This document shows positions 1-6,436 of a stretch of DNA of 10,881 nucleotides, piece after piece. The stretch lies in NCBI GenBank assembly GCA_021825785.1, contig JAKAGP010000022.1, positions 1 to 10,881 on the forward strand, in the 5' to 3' direction. The DNA comes from Nitrospirota bacterium (GTDB lineage Bacteria; Nitrospirota; Thermodesulfovibrionia; Thermodesulfovibrionales; JdFR-88). The translations under genes and the position numbers were made by a program. A model generated the notes under the pieces. It was not told where the DNA came from, searched no databases, and was given only the letters and a program-made list of their open reading frames with translations. Each line of letters opens with the position of its first letter. Positions within the stretch are counted from its first letter, which is position 1.

Positions 1-1
1 C

Positions 2-778
2 GTGCGGTTTGCTGTGAGGTTCGGGTTCGATCTTTCCACGCACACGGAAGAACTTTTGAAGTCGACTCTGGAGATGGGCCTCTTTGAACGCCTCTCCGGC
101 TCCAGGCTCTATGAGGAAATGCTTCTTATATTCAGGGAGACTGAGCCTGTACTGGCGATAAAAAAACTCCAGGAATACGGTTTGTTGAAGGTCCTGCACC
201 CGGCCCTTAAAGACGATGACGCCGCTTTGGCCGGGACTTTCCAGGCCGTTCATGATGCCCTTTTGTGGTTTGGACTGTCTTTCGCGGACGAGGTCCCTGA
301 CAAGCCGGCTCTTTACCTGATGGCGCTTCTGAGCGGTCTAGATGAAAAGGAGATCGTGTCCGCCCTCCGCAGACTCTCTGCATCCGGCAGGGCAAGCGCC
401 GTGGTGAAGGGAGGGATTTCAAAGGCAAAGGACCTTCTGGTAAATCGTCTGCCGCCGGGCAAGGCATTGGAAGACCCCGTCCGGATATATGACGCGATGC
501 GGGCGCTTTCGCTTGAAAGCCTGCTGCTGGCCATGTCCCTGGCCAGTGCCGATGAACAGAAGAGGGCGGTCACCCGCTACCTGCTTGAACTGAGAAAAAT
601 AAAACCGCTCCTCACCGGGAAGGACCTTGTTGAGATGGGCCTTGCGCCGGGCCCCCTCTTCTCAAAAATATTTACGGCCCTGCTCCATGAAAAATTAAAA
701 GGCAACCTGGAGAGCAGGGAGGACGAGGCCCGGTTCGTAAGGGCTCACTTCAGGCCAAGCACGTCCTGCATATCGTAA
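2..778 (+). CDS. CCA tRNA nucleotidyltransferase / poly(A) polymerase family protein, C-terminal part (5' end outside window)
   Basis: This is the 3' part of a class II nucleotidyltransferase gene, whose products add CCA or A to tRNA 3' ends in the cytoplasm. The frame is open from the first bases. The first visible residues (RFAVRFGF) match the arginine-rich helix that ends the neck region in this family, so the catalytic head with its metal-binding Asp residues lies upstream of the window. The following roughly 250 residues fit the helical neck, body and tail domains. The last 60 residues (LLTGKDLVEMGL, then GPLFSKIF, then an acidic stretch ending REDEARFV) are the usual tRNA-binding tail of the bacterial poly(A) polymerase/CCA enzymes. 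The gene ends with TAA and its last 34 bp overlap the 3' end of convergent dapB. Whether the enzyme adds CCA or only A, and whether it has the CBS/DHH N-terminal extension found in some relatives, cannot be judged from this fragment. Confidence 0.88.
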   Translation: MRFAVRFGFDLSTHTEELLKSTLEMGLFERLSGSRLYEEMLLIFRETEPVLAIKKLQEYGLLKVLHPALKDDDAALAGTFQAVHDALLWFGLSFADEVPDKPALYLMALLSGLDEKEIVSALRRLSASGRASAVVKGGISKAKDLLVNRLPPGKALEDPVRIYDAMRALSLESLLLAMSLASADEQKRAVTRYLLELRKIKPLLTGKDLVEMGLAPGPLFSKIFTALLHEKLKGNLESREDEARFVRAHFRPSTSCIS

Positions 779-1554
779 AGGCCCGGTTTTTTGCCTTGCA
801 GCCACATGGCCGCACGGAGTGCTCCTCTTGCGAAGGTGTCCCTGCTGGACGCCTTATGCGTCACCTCGATGCGCTCGCCAAGGCCGCCAAACATCACTGT
901 GTGCTCTCCCACGATGTCCCCGGCCCTTATCGTCTGTATTCCGATCTCGTGCCTGGACCTTTCCCCGATCATGCCTTTCCTGGCATAGACGGCGACATCG
1001 TCCAGGTTCCGGCCGAAACCCTCCGCCGCTGATCGGGCCAGCATAAGGGCCGTCCCTGACGGCGCGTCTTTTTTGTGCCTGTGGTGGGCCTCGATGATCT
1101 CCACGTCATACTCCCCCTCAAGCGCCCGGGCCATGTCCCTGACGACCTTCAAAAGCAGGTTTATGCCCATGCTCATGTTGGCCGCCATTACGCAGGATAT
1201 CCCAGGTGATGAAAAAAGCCTTCTTATCTCCTCCATCTCTCCAGGATTGAATCCCGTTGTGCCAATGACCATGTTTTTGCCGTTTTGGATGCATGCCCTG
1301 AGGTTGGATAGGGTGGAGGCCGGATGGGTAAAGTCAATTAGAACATCCGCCCCGGAAAGGGCGGTATTGACGTCTTCCGAGATCAGCACGGACGGCCCGG
1401 CCAGACCCAGAAGCGCGGAAATGTCCTTTCCGGCATCAGGATGGCCCTTTTGTTCCAGCGCGCCCGCAAGCATGACGCCCTCGTATTCCCCGGAAAGCGA
1501 CGCTATGCGGCTTCCCATCCTCCCTCTCGTGCCTGCCACAGCTAGTTTGAGCAT
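745..1554 (-). CDS. dapB: 4-hydroxy-tetrahydrodipicolinate reductase
   Basis: DapB reduces 4-hydroxy-tetrahydrodipicolinate with NAD(P)H in the diaminopimelate branch of lysine and peptidoglycan precursor synthesis, in the cytoplasm. The 269-residue product has the usual family length. It begins with a Rossmann nucleotide-binding loop (GTRGRMG, residues 8-14). The GTTGF motif is at about 98-102 and NMSMGINLL at about 126-134. The catalytic and substrate-binding block EAHHRHKKDAPSGTA is at about 155-169, with the family His/Lys pair. The dimerisation/substrate domain continues to a final amphipathic helix. The frame is open further upstream, but the ATG at 1552-1554 is chosen because the protein then starts directly at the nucleotide-binding strand. 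A purine-rich Shine-Dalgarno (GAGGGGG) precedes it and overlaps the stop of the upstream DUF369 gene, so the two are probably cotranscribed and translationally linked. The 3' end converges on the tRNA nucleotidyltransferase gene. Confidence 0.95.
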   Translation of the reverse strand: MLKLAVAGTRGRMGSRIASLSGEYEGVMLAGALEQKGHPDAGKDISALLGLAGPSVLISEDVNTALSGADVLIDFTHPASTLSNLRACIQNGKNMVIGTTGFNPGEMEEIRRLFSSPGISCVMAANMSMGINLLLKVVRDMARALEGEYDVEIIEAHHRHKKDAPSGTALMLARSAAEGFGRNLDDVAVYARKGMIGERSRHEIGIQTIRAGDIVGEHTVMFGGLGERIEVTHKASSRDTFARGALRAAMWLQGKKPGLYDMQDVLGLK

Positions 1555-1570
1555 CTTCCAGTAGTCCCCC

Positions 1571-1960
1571 TCAAAAAATTTTCTCGATATATATCGGATT
1601 TGAATCCTTGGCTTTTTTAAGCAGCGCGGCATCTCCTTTTATCCTGCCTATTATATTCACCGGCCCGGCCGGGACCGGTTTCCCATCGGCCTTACTTAGC
1701 GGGGTGGGGCCGAAAAAAATGGCTATGGCTTTTCCGGGAGGCCAGTACCCTATGTCTCCAACGCTTACATCCTGTGTGGCGGAGGCGTCAGGCGGGATGT
1801 AAAGAGGCACCTCGAAATAGAGCTCATCCCCCCAGACATTGTTAAAACCCTCAAGGGGAAGCAGGTCATATATGGCCCTGGCCGTTTCATTATCCAGAAG
1901 TTCGGCCTTTAGGTCTACTTCTCCTACCCTGATCCTTATCTCCATTGTCCTAACCTCCAT
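1571..1960 (-). CDS. Cyclophilin-like fold protein (DUF369 / TM1367-like family)
   Basis: This small 129-residue protein resembles the DUF369 (cyclophilin-like) family, whose structurally known member TM1367 has a cyclophilin-type beta barrel. Family function is not established and prolyl isomerase activity should not be assumed. The diagnostic stretch is the GDIGYWPPGKAIAIFFGPTP region in the middle, preceded by a WGDELYFEVP segment and followed by VNIIGRI. There is no signal peptide or membrane segment, so it is probably cytosolic. The start at 1958-1960 is supported by a near-perfect Shine-Dalgarno (AGGAGGTGA) 6 nt upstream. A second in-frame ATG five codons later is also preceded by GGAGGT and could be used as well. 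The stop is 16 nt before dapB, and its TGA merges into the dapB ribosome binding site. The conserved neighbour relation could mean shared expression only; no role in lysine synthesis is implied. Confidence 0.82.
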   Translation of the reverse strand: MEVRTMEIRIRVGEVDLKAELLDNETARAIYDLLPLEGFNNVWGDELYFEVPLYIPPDASATQDVSVGDIGYWPPGKAIAIFFGPTPLSKADGKPVPAGPVNIIGRIKGDAALLKKAKDSNPIYIEKIF

Positions 1961-1986
1961 GGGTCACCTCCTGGAGTTTTTGTTTG

Positions 1987-2007
1987 TTTGTTTGAATTTC
2001 AAACAAA
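1987..2007. repeat. Short TTTG tandem repeat with AT-rich inverted repeat in DUF369 leader
   Basis: A four-unit TTTG run (about 1975-1994) merges into a 21-nt inverted repeat. The arms are 9 bp (1987-1995 and 1999-2007) around a 3-nt ATT loop. It lies in the 56-bp gap upstream of the DUF369 ribosome binding site. Neither strand shows a clear GC stem plus U-tract, so it is not called as a terminator. It may be a leader hairpin or only low-complexity sequence. Confidence 0.4.
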
Positions 2008-2016
2008 AAAACCGTT

Positions 2017-2394
2017 TTAAGGCATGTTAATGCTTATTTCGTAGCTGCCAAGAGCGGCCTTGTCCGCCAGGCCGCCGTCCCATAGCATGGAAGCGAGTTT
2101 GGGTTTCATGCCCTTGGGCACCATGAGGATAAGCCTGGCCCCAGAGCCGGCAAGCGACTTCCACATCTTGATTTTATCAGGTTTTTCAGTAATGGAATTT
2201 TCGGTCTCTATTTCCACAACGGCCAGCACCATACCGTGCTCGGAAAGGATGATGTCCGGATATTGCCCATTGAACTCATGAAGTTTTTCTCCGGCGGGAT
2301 TTATTTTTATATCCCGATACTGGTGCTTCAGTTTCTTTTTCAGCTCTTCCGCTATGGCATCATGAAGGACGGCCTCGGCGTCTTTCCCTTTCAC
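2017..2394 (-). CDS. Small PD-(D/E)XK-nuclease-like protein of unknown function
   Basis: I cannot assign this 125-residue protein to a named family. Its core reads YPDIIL, a turn, then VVEIETE. That is the order of a PD-(D/E)XK nuclease active site: Asp 47 on one strand, then Glu 61 and Glu 63 fourteen residues later. The usual last position is Lys; an E-x-E variant is known in BamHI. A charged helix with a Trp follows (around 72-80), then a hydrophobic strand ending MVPKG, a layout common in the restriction-endonuclease-like fold. The N-terminal 25 residues are a Lys/Glu-rich helix. There is no signal peptide. The GTG at 2392-2394 is preferred because AGGGGGGA lies 6-8 nt upstream. A TTG eight codons earlier (2416-2418) has no ribosome binding site. 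Neighbours are yacG (107 nt upstream) and the DUF369 gene (56 nt downstream). Nuclease activity is an inference from motif spacing only; a non-catalytic DNA- or RNA-binding role is equally possible. Confidence 0.6.
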   Translation of the reverse strand: MKGKDAEAVLHDAIAEELKKKLKHQYRDIKINPAGEKLHEFNGQYPDIILSEHGMVLAVVEIETENSITEKPDKIKMWKSLAGSGARLILMVPKGMKPKLASMLWDGGLADKAALGSYEISINMP

Positions 2395-2430
2395 TGCGTT
2401 ATCCCCCCTGTTGTACAAATTGTTATATTA

Positions 2431-2443
2431 TGCCCTGCGGGCA
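2431..2443. repeat. Small GC-rich inverted repeat in the yacG downstream gap
   Basis: The arms TGCCC and GGGCA flank a 3-nt centre. It lies in the 107-bp stretch between yacG and the next minus-strand gene. On the minus strand it is followed by TAATATAAC, which contains -10-like hexamers, then by a TTGTACAA palindrome. It could be part of a promoter/operator for the downstream gene or a very weak attenuating hairpin. No U-tract follows it and no convincing -35 was found. Confidence 0.25.
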
Positions 2444-2501
2444 TCGAATATAGGGAATTTTGGTTAGTTATTCGTCCGCTTGCCTTTCAGGGGTACGCTT
2501 G

Positions 2502-2723
2502 CTATCCATTTTCCGTCTCATCCCGGTCACCTGTTGCCTCTACAGAAGACCCCTCTTCGTCCTCTTTCTTTTTTTCCCCGGCTATCCTGTATTCCCCGGA
2601 CGCCCAGGAGCCAAGATCTATGGTTTTGCACCTCTCGGAGCAAAACGGTCTCCACGGGTTGCCTTGCCACGTTGTCTCCTTTTTACATATCGGACAGGAT
2701 ATTTTTATTTTTTTCATTTGCAA
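2502..2723 (-). CDS. yacG: DNA gyrase inhibitor YacG-type zinc protein
   Basis: This 73-residue protein carries the YacG zinc motif: Cys10-x2-Cys13 and Cys28-x3-Cys32, with the family sequence [15 protein letters not shown] and then a W-x-SGEYRI segment. In E. coli, YacG binds GyrB and inhibits DNA supercoiling. The C-terminal 25 residues are acidic and low-complexity (EKKKEDEEG, then DRDETENG), consistent with the disordered tail of the family. The start is uncertain. TTG at 2721-2723 has AAGGAG 11 nt upstream; the ATG two codons later would be 17 nt from that site. TTG is therefore annotated. It follows apbE by 17 nt and is probably in the same transcript. It is a few residues longer than the E. 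coli homologue. Confidence 0.93.
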   Translation of the reverse strand: MQMKKIKISCPICKKETTWQGNPWRPFCSERCKTIDLGSWASGEYRIAGEKKKEDEEGSSVEATGDRDETENG

Positions 2724-2740
2724 AAACAGAAGTGCTCCTT

Positions 2741-3787
2741 TTATTGATGTACGGCTTTTACGTTAAGCGTTACCCTGTTTTTTATATTGGCGGACACATG
2801 GATTTTCCCGTCGCTTGTGACGGTAATCGTCCCGAACCCGAGTTTTTTGGCCAGTGCAGGGCCGGCTTTAGGTCCCATAACGAATATTTTGCAGAAACCG
2901 TCCGCCCATACGCCCTTTGGAGCTATGACGGTAACGCTTTCAAAACCCCTTGCGGGATAACCCGTCTTTGGGTCCAGGAGATGATGATATCTGACCCCGT
3001 TTATTATGAAATACCGCTCATAGTCACCGGATGTGGAGATGTCTTCGTCATGAAGCTCCATGCTTGCAAGTACCCGGTCGCTATCGCCCGTTGGCCTGGG
3101 GTTCTCTATGCCAACCCTCCAGCCGTGGCCATCCGGCTTCCGTCCAAAGCCCTTTATGTCTCCGGCCAATGCAATGAGCCCTGCCTTTATCCCATGGGAT
3201 TTCAGGACTTTCTCCGCATAATCATTAGCCCATCCCTTTGCAATGCCCCCGGTATCGAAGGACATGCCTTTTTTGGCAAGGTACACGGTGGAGTTTTTCG
3301 GGTCTATCTTTATATATTGATAGCCCACAAGCTTCAGAGCCTTTTTCAGGCTCGCCTCATCGGGTATCTTTTTTGAGTACGGAATGTTCCAAAGCCTTAT
3401 AACCGGCCCCAAAGTGCCGTCAAAAGCGCCTCCGGTCTCCCTGGAGACGTAAATCGCCTTTTCCACCAGGTCCAGCGTCTCAGGGGAGACCTTGACAGGC
3501 CTTATTCCAGCCTCCCTGCTTATTTCTGATATCTCGCTCTTGGGGTCCCAGAAACTTATCAGCTTCTCAAGATGATGCAGTTCCGCGAAGGCGGCGGTTA
3601 TGGCGTTGTTGGCCTTTTGGGCCGAATCGGATACCACCGTGATGGTCACAATAGTATCCATCACGGTAGAGCTTTCCCTGTATATCTTTTCTTTCGGGGC
3701 CCTGGAGCATGAGTTTAAAGGCAAAAATAAAATAAAAAGACTTAAAAAAAGGGTAGTTACCGCATATTTGTTAAAGTGATTCTTCAA
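2741..3787 (-). CDS. apbE: FAD:protein FMN transferase (ApbE-type lipoprotein)
   Basis: ApbE enzymes split FAD and attach FMN to a Thr or Ser of exported flavoproteins, such as the NqrC and RnfG subunits, at the outer face of the inner membrane. The 348-residue product has a basic start, a hydrophobic segment (about 10-24) and a lipobox LNSC with Cys27, so it is a lipoprotein. Family motifs appear in order: MDTIVTI (43-49), [15 protein letters not shown] (119-133), [14 protein letters not shown] (177-190), AGDIKGFG (208-215), [10 protein letters not shown] (251-260), [11 protein letters not shown] (268-278) and [11 protein letters not shown] (295-305). In the last motif the residue four after the metal-binding Asp is Lys300 instead of the usual Thr. 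The TTG at 3785-3787 is chosen as start because GAGGTGA lies about 7 nt upstream; that site contains the uvrA stop codon, so translation is probably coupled to uvrA. An upstream in-frame ATG would place the start inside uvrA without a better site. The target flavoprotein is not in this window. Confidence 0.92.
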   Translation of the reverse strand: MKNHFNKYAVTTLFLSLFILFLPLNSCSRAPKEKIYRESSTVMDTIVTITVVSDSAQKANNAITAAFAELHHLEKLISFWDPKSEISEISREAGIRPVKVSPETLDLVEKAIYVSRETGGAFDGTLGPVIRLWNIPYSKKIPDEASLKKALKLVGYQYIKIDPKNSTVYLAKKGMSFDTGGIAKGWANDYAEKVLKSHGIKAGLIALAGDIKGFGRKPDGHGWRVGIENPRPTGDSDRVLASMELHDEDISTSGDYERYFIINGVRYHHLLDPKTGYPARGFESVTVIAPKGVWADGFCKIFVMGPKAGPALAKKLGFGTITVTSDGKIHVSANIKNRVTLNVKAVHQ

Positions 3788-3791
3788 GTTT

Positions 3792-6335
3792 TCACCTCTC
3801 CGTTGAAATACGATTACTATGGTCGCGATAGTCATTTAATTTTTCAAGAAGGGCTCTCCCTGTATAAGAATTATGGTCCGTGGCGACCTTCTCAGGAGGG
3901 CCGTATGAAACCAGCGATCCCCCTTCCTCTCCGCCCTCGGGCCCAAGGTCTATCAGGTAATCGGCTGATTTTATTACGTCCAGGTTATGCTCCACGACAA
4001 TAACTGTGTTGCCCATCTCCACAAGCCCGTTCAGGACATGAAGAAGCTTCTCTATGTCCACGAAATGAAGGCCAGTGGTAGGCTCGTCGAGGATATAGAG
4101 AGTCTTGCCGGAGGCCTTTTTCCCAAGTTCTTTAGAGAGTCTTACCCTTTGGGCCTCTCCGCCCGAAAGGGTAGTGGCCGGCTGGCCCAGCTTCAGATAA
4201 CCGAGCCCGACGTCCGCAAGCACCTGGAGCCTGCGCCTTAACGGCTGAATATTTTTGAAAAACTCGAGTGCCTCGTTTATGGTCATCTCCAGTACGCCGG
4301 ATATGTTTCTGTCCCTGTAGAGGATCTCAAGCGTCTCCTTGTTGTAACGCTGCCCCTTGCACTCATCACATGGTACATACGCGTCCGGAAGAAAATGCAT
4401 CTCAACCTTCCTGAGCCCCTCGCCCTTGCAAGCCTCGCACCTGCCTCCGGGGACGTTAAAGCTGAACCTGGAGTCTCCGTAACCGCGTATCCTTGCCTCT
4501 AGTGACAGGCTGAAAAGTCTTCTTATATGGCTGAATATGCCGGTATATGTGGCCGGATTCGAGCGTGGAGTTCTCCCCAGGGGGGCCTGTTCCACTTCAA
4601 CGACCCGCTCGATATGCTCCGTTCCTCGCATTTCCCTGTAATCTCCCGGTTTCTGGCTTCCGCCATATAGCTGCTTATCGAGGGCTTTGTAGATGATTTC
4701 ATTTACAAGGGTGCTTTTGCCTGAGCCTGAGACGCCGGTAACGCAAGTGAACAGCCCAAGAGGGATCTTTACGTCAATGTTTTTAAGGTTATAGGCCCTG
4801 GCGCCAAGCACCTCCAGGAATTTTCCATTGGGGCTTCTCCTTTTTTCGGGAAGCGGAATACGGAGTTCACCTTTCAGATACTTTCCGGTAAGAGAATTTT
4901 CATTGTGGATGATCTCCTGCGGCCCGCCGGAGGCGACTATGCTTCCGCCCAGGACGCCCGCTCCGGGGCCCATGTCCACTATGTGGTCGGCCCGGAGCAT
5001 GGTCTCCTCGTCATGCTCCACGATGATGACCGTATTGCCCTGGTCCTTAAGCTTCTGCAGGCTGTCAAGGAGCTTCCCTGAATCCCTGGGATGCAGACCT
5101 ATCGTGGGCTCATCCAGAATGTAAAGCACGCCTGTAAGCGAGGAGCCTATCTGCGTGGCAAGCCGTATCCGTTGGGACTCGCCCCCTGAAAGCGTTATGG
5201 AGGCGCGCTCAAGTGTCAGGTAGCCCAAGCCAACATCCGCCAGGAAGCTTAGCCTTTCTTTTATCTCATGAAGAAGCCTATCGGCGATCGTCTTTTCCCT
5301 GCGCGTAAATTTCAGGCCGTTTATGAACTGGAGCGACCGGCTGGCAGTCATACGGGAAAGTTCCCCTATGTTCACGCCGCCCACTTTTATGCTAAGGGCT
5401 TCTGGCCTCAGCCTCATGCCCTTGCAGGCGCGGCAGGGCCTGCCGGGGTCTATTTCCTCGTACTCATCGCCGGAGGAGATCAGTTCATATCCAAGCCCCC
5501 GGCAGGAAGGGCAGGCCCCGGACCGGCTGTTAAAGGAGAAAAACATCGGCGTTATTTCGGGGTAGCTGATCCCGCAGTGAGGGCAAACGGCCAGGCTGCT
5601 GAAGACTATGTCCTCCCCCCGGTCTATGAGGTTCACTATTACGCTGCCTGAATAGTGCAAGGCCATCTCCACGGCGCTTTTAAGCTGCCTGTCAATGCCC
5701 GGTTTAATTATGAGCCTGTCTATCACAATCTCTATTGTATGGCGTTTATAGCGGGCCAGTTCCAGCTCCCCGGTTATGTCAACGAGCTTGCCGTCTATGC
5801 GGGCCCTTAAAAAACCCTCGGCCCTCATCTCGTGAAGCTCTTTTTTGTAAGAGCCTTTTCTGTCCTGGACAATAGGAGAAAGCACCTGGAACCGCGTGCC
5901 TGCGGGGAGTTCCCCGATGGTGCTTATTATGTCCTGCGGCCCCTGTCCGGAAACCGGCGATCCGCACCGGTAGCAGAAGGCCTTTCCTGTCCTTGTGTAG
6001 AGTACCCTAAGGTAATCATATATCTCTGTTACGGTACCCACGGTGGACCGGGGGCTCCTTGTCACCGTCTTCTGGTTTATGGCAATCGAAGGAGAGAGAC
6101 CTTCTATGGAATCCACATCCGGCTTCCTCAGTTCTCCCAGAAACTGTCTTGCGTAGGGCGATAGGCTCTCCACATAACGGCGCTGGCCCTCAGCATAAAT
6201 GGTGTCTATGGCAAGGGTGCTCTTCCCGGAGCCGGACGGGCCAGTTATTACCGTCGTCTTTTGCCTGGGTATCAGAAGCTCTATATTTTTTAAGTTATGT
6301 TCCCTGGCGCCGGATATTATTATGAAATCTTGCAT
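3792..6335 (-). CDS. uvrA: Excinuclease ABC subunit A, form with minimal insertion domain
   Basis: UvrA is the damage-sensing dimeric ATPase that loads UvrB onto DNA lesions in nucleotide excision repair. The 847-residue protein has both ABC modules. Walker A is GPSGSGKST (32-40) and GVSGSGKST (534-542). Signature LSGGE is at 382-386 and 723-727. Walker B LYILDEP is at 404-410 and 746-752. Zinc modules are Cys251/254/275/278 and Cys633/636/656/659. The UvrB-binding region (about 120-250) is present. The protein is about 95 residues shorter than E. coli UvrA (940). The loss is between Cys278 and the CRAC motif at 301-304, where only 22 residues remain; E. coli has well over 100. This is the DNA-contacting insertion domain. 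The frame is open and every ATPase motif is intact, so this is probably a natural short form, not a damaged gene. The start ATG (6333-6335) gives the canonical N-terminus but has only a weak ribosome binding site. apbE follows 4 nt after the stop. Confidence 0.95.
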   Translation of the reverse strand: MQDFIIISGAREHNLKNIELLIPRQKTTVITGPSGSGKSTLAIDTIYAEGQRRYVESLSPYARQFLGELRKPDVDSIEGLSPSIAINQKTVTRSPRSTVGTVTEIYDYLRVLYTRTGKAFCYRCGSPVSGQGPQDIISTIGELPAGTRFQVLSPIVQDRKGSYKKELHEMRAEGFLRARIDGKLVDITGELELARYKRHTIEIVIDRLIIKPGIDRQLKSAVEMALHYSGSVIVNLIDRGEDIVFSSLAVCPHCGISYPEITPMFFSFNSRSGACPSCRGLGYELISSGDEYEEIDPGRPCRACKGMRLRPEALSIKVGGVNIGELSRMTASRSLQFINGLKFTRREKTIADRLLHEIKERLSFLADVGLGYLTLERASITLSGGESQRIRLATQIGSSLTGVLYILDEPTIGLHPRDSGKLLDSLQKLKDQGNTVIIVEHDEETMLRADHIVDMGPGAGVLGGSIVASGGPQEIIHNENSLTGKYLKGELRIPLPEKRRSPNGKFLEVLGARAYNLKNIDVKIPLGLFTCVTGVSGSGKSTLVNEIIYKALDKQLYGGSQKPGDYREMRGTEHIERVVEVEQAPLGRTPRSNPATYTGIFSHIRRLFSLSLEARIRGYGDSRFSFNVPGGRCEACKGEGLRKVEMHFLPDAYVPCDECKGQRYNKETLEILYRDRNISGVLEMTINEALEFFKNIQPLRRRLQVLADVGLGYLKLGQPATTLSGGEAQRVRLSKELGKKASGKTLYILDEPTTGLHFVDIEKLLHVLNGLVEMGNTVIVVEHNLDVIKSADYLIDLGPEGGEEGGSLVSYGPPEKVATDHNSYTGRALLEKLNDYRDHSNRISTER

Positions 6336-6389
6336 GAGCCGATATTAAACCTCTAAAACCTTTCCATGAGGATACTCTCTAACCTATTA

Positions 6390-6418
6390 ATATAATAAAT
6401 GCGCTCCAATTCTTTCAA
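6390..6418 (-). promoter_or_regulatory. Candidate sigma70-type promoter for uvrA
   Basis: On the minus strand a TTGAAA (-35-like, 6413-6418) and TTATAT (-10-like, 6390-6395) are separated by 17 bp, about 55 bp upstream of the uvrA start. It shares its -10 region with a plus-strand TATAAT. I see no obvious LexA-type palindrome in the 101-bp gap. Confidence 0.4.
6391..6396 (+). promoter_or_regulatory. Candidate -10 box (TATAAT) for the DUF1573 gene
   Basis: A perfect TATAAT lies 40 bp before the DUF1573 start codon, which would leave a leader of about 34 nt. No good -35 hexamer is visible 16-18 bp upstream, so the promoter would be weak or activator-dependent. It overlaps the -10 proposed for divergent uvrA. 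Confidence 0.35.
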
Positions 6419-6436
6419 ATAGCCCGGAGAAAAAAA

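Noticed and set aside
2480..3376. Long plus-strand open frame of about 298 codons
   Set aside because: It is antisense to yacG and apbE, whose family motifs are unmistakable. The product has no recognisable motif and an atypical composition.
5268..5651. Plus-strand open frames within uvrA
   Set aside because: Shadow frames opposite the conserved UvrA coding sequence, with no ribosome binding site or family signal.
3792..6335. uvrA as a frameshifted or deleted pseudogene because it is short
   Set aside because: The frame is intact and all ATPase, signature and zinc motifs are present. The missing part is one discrete domain, with flanking motifs in register.
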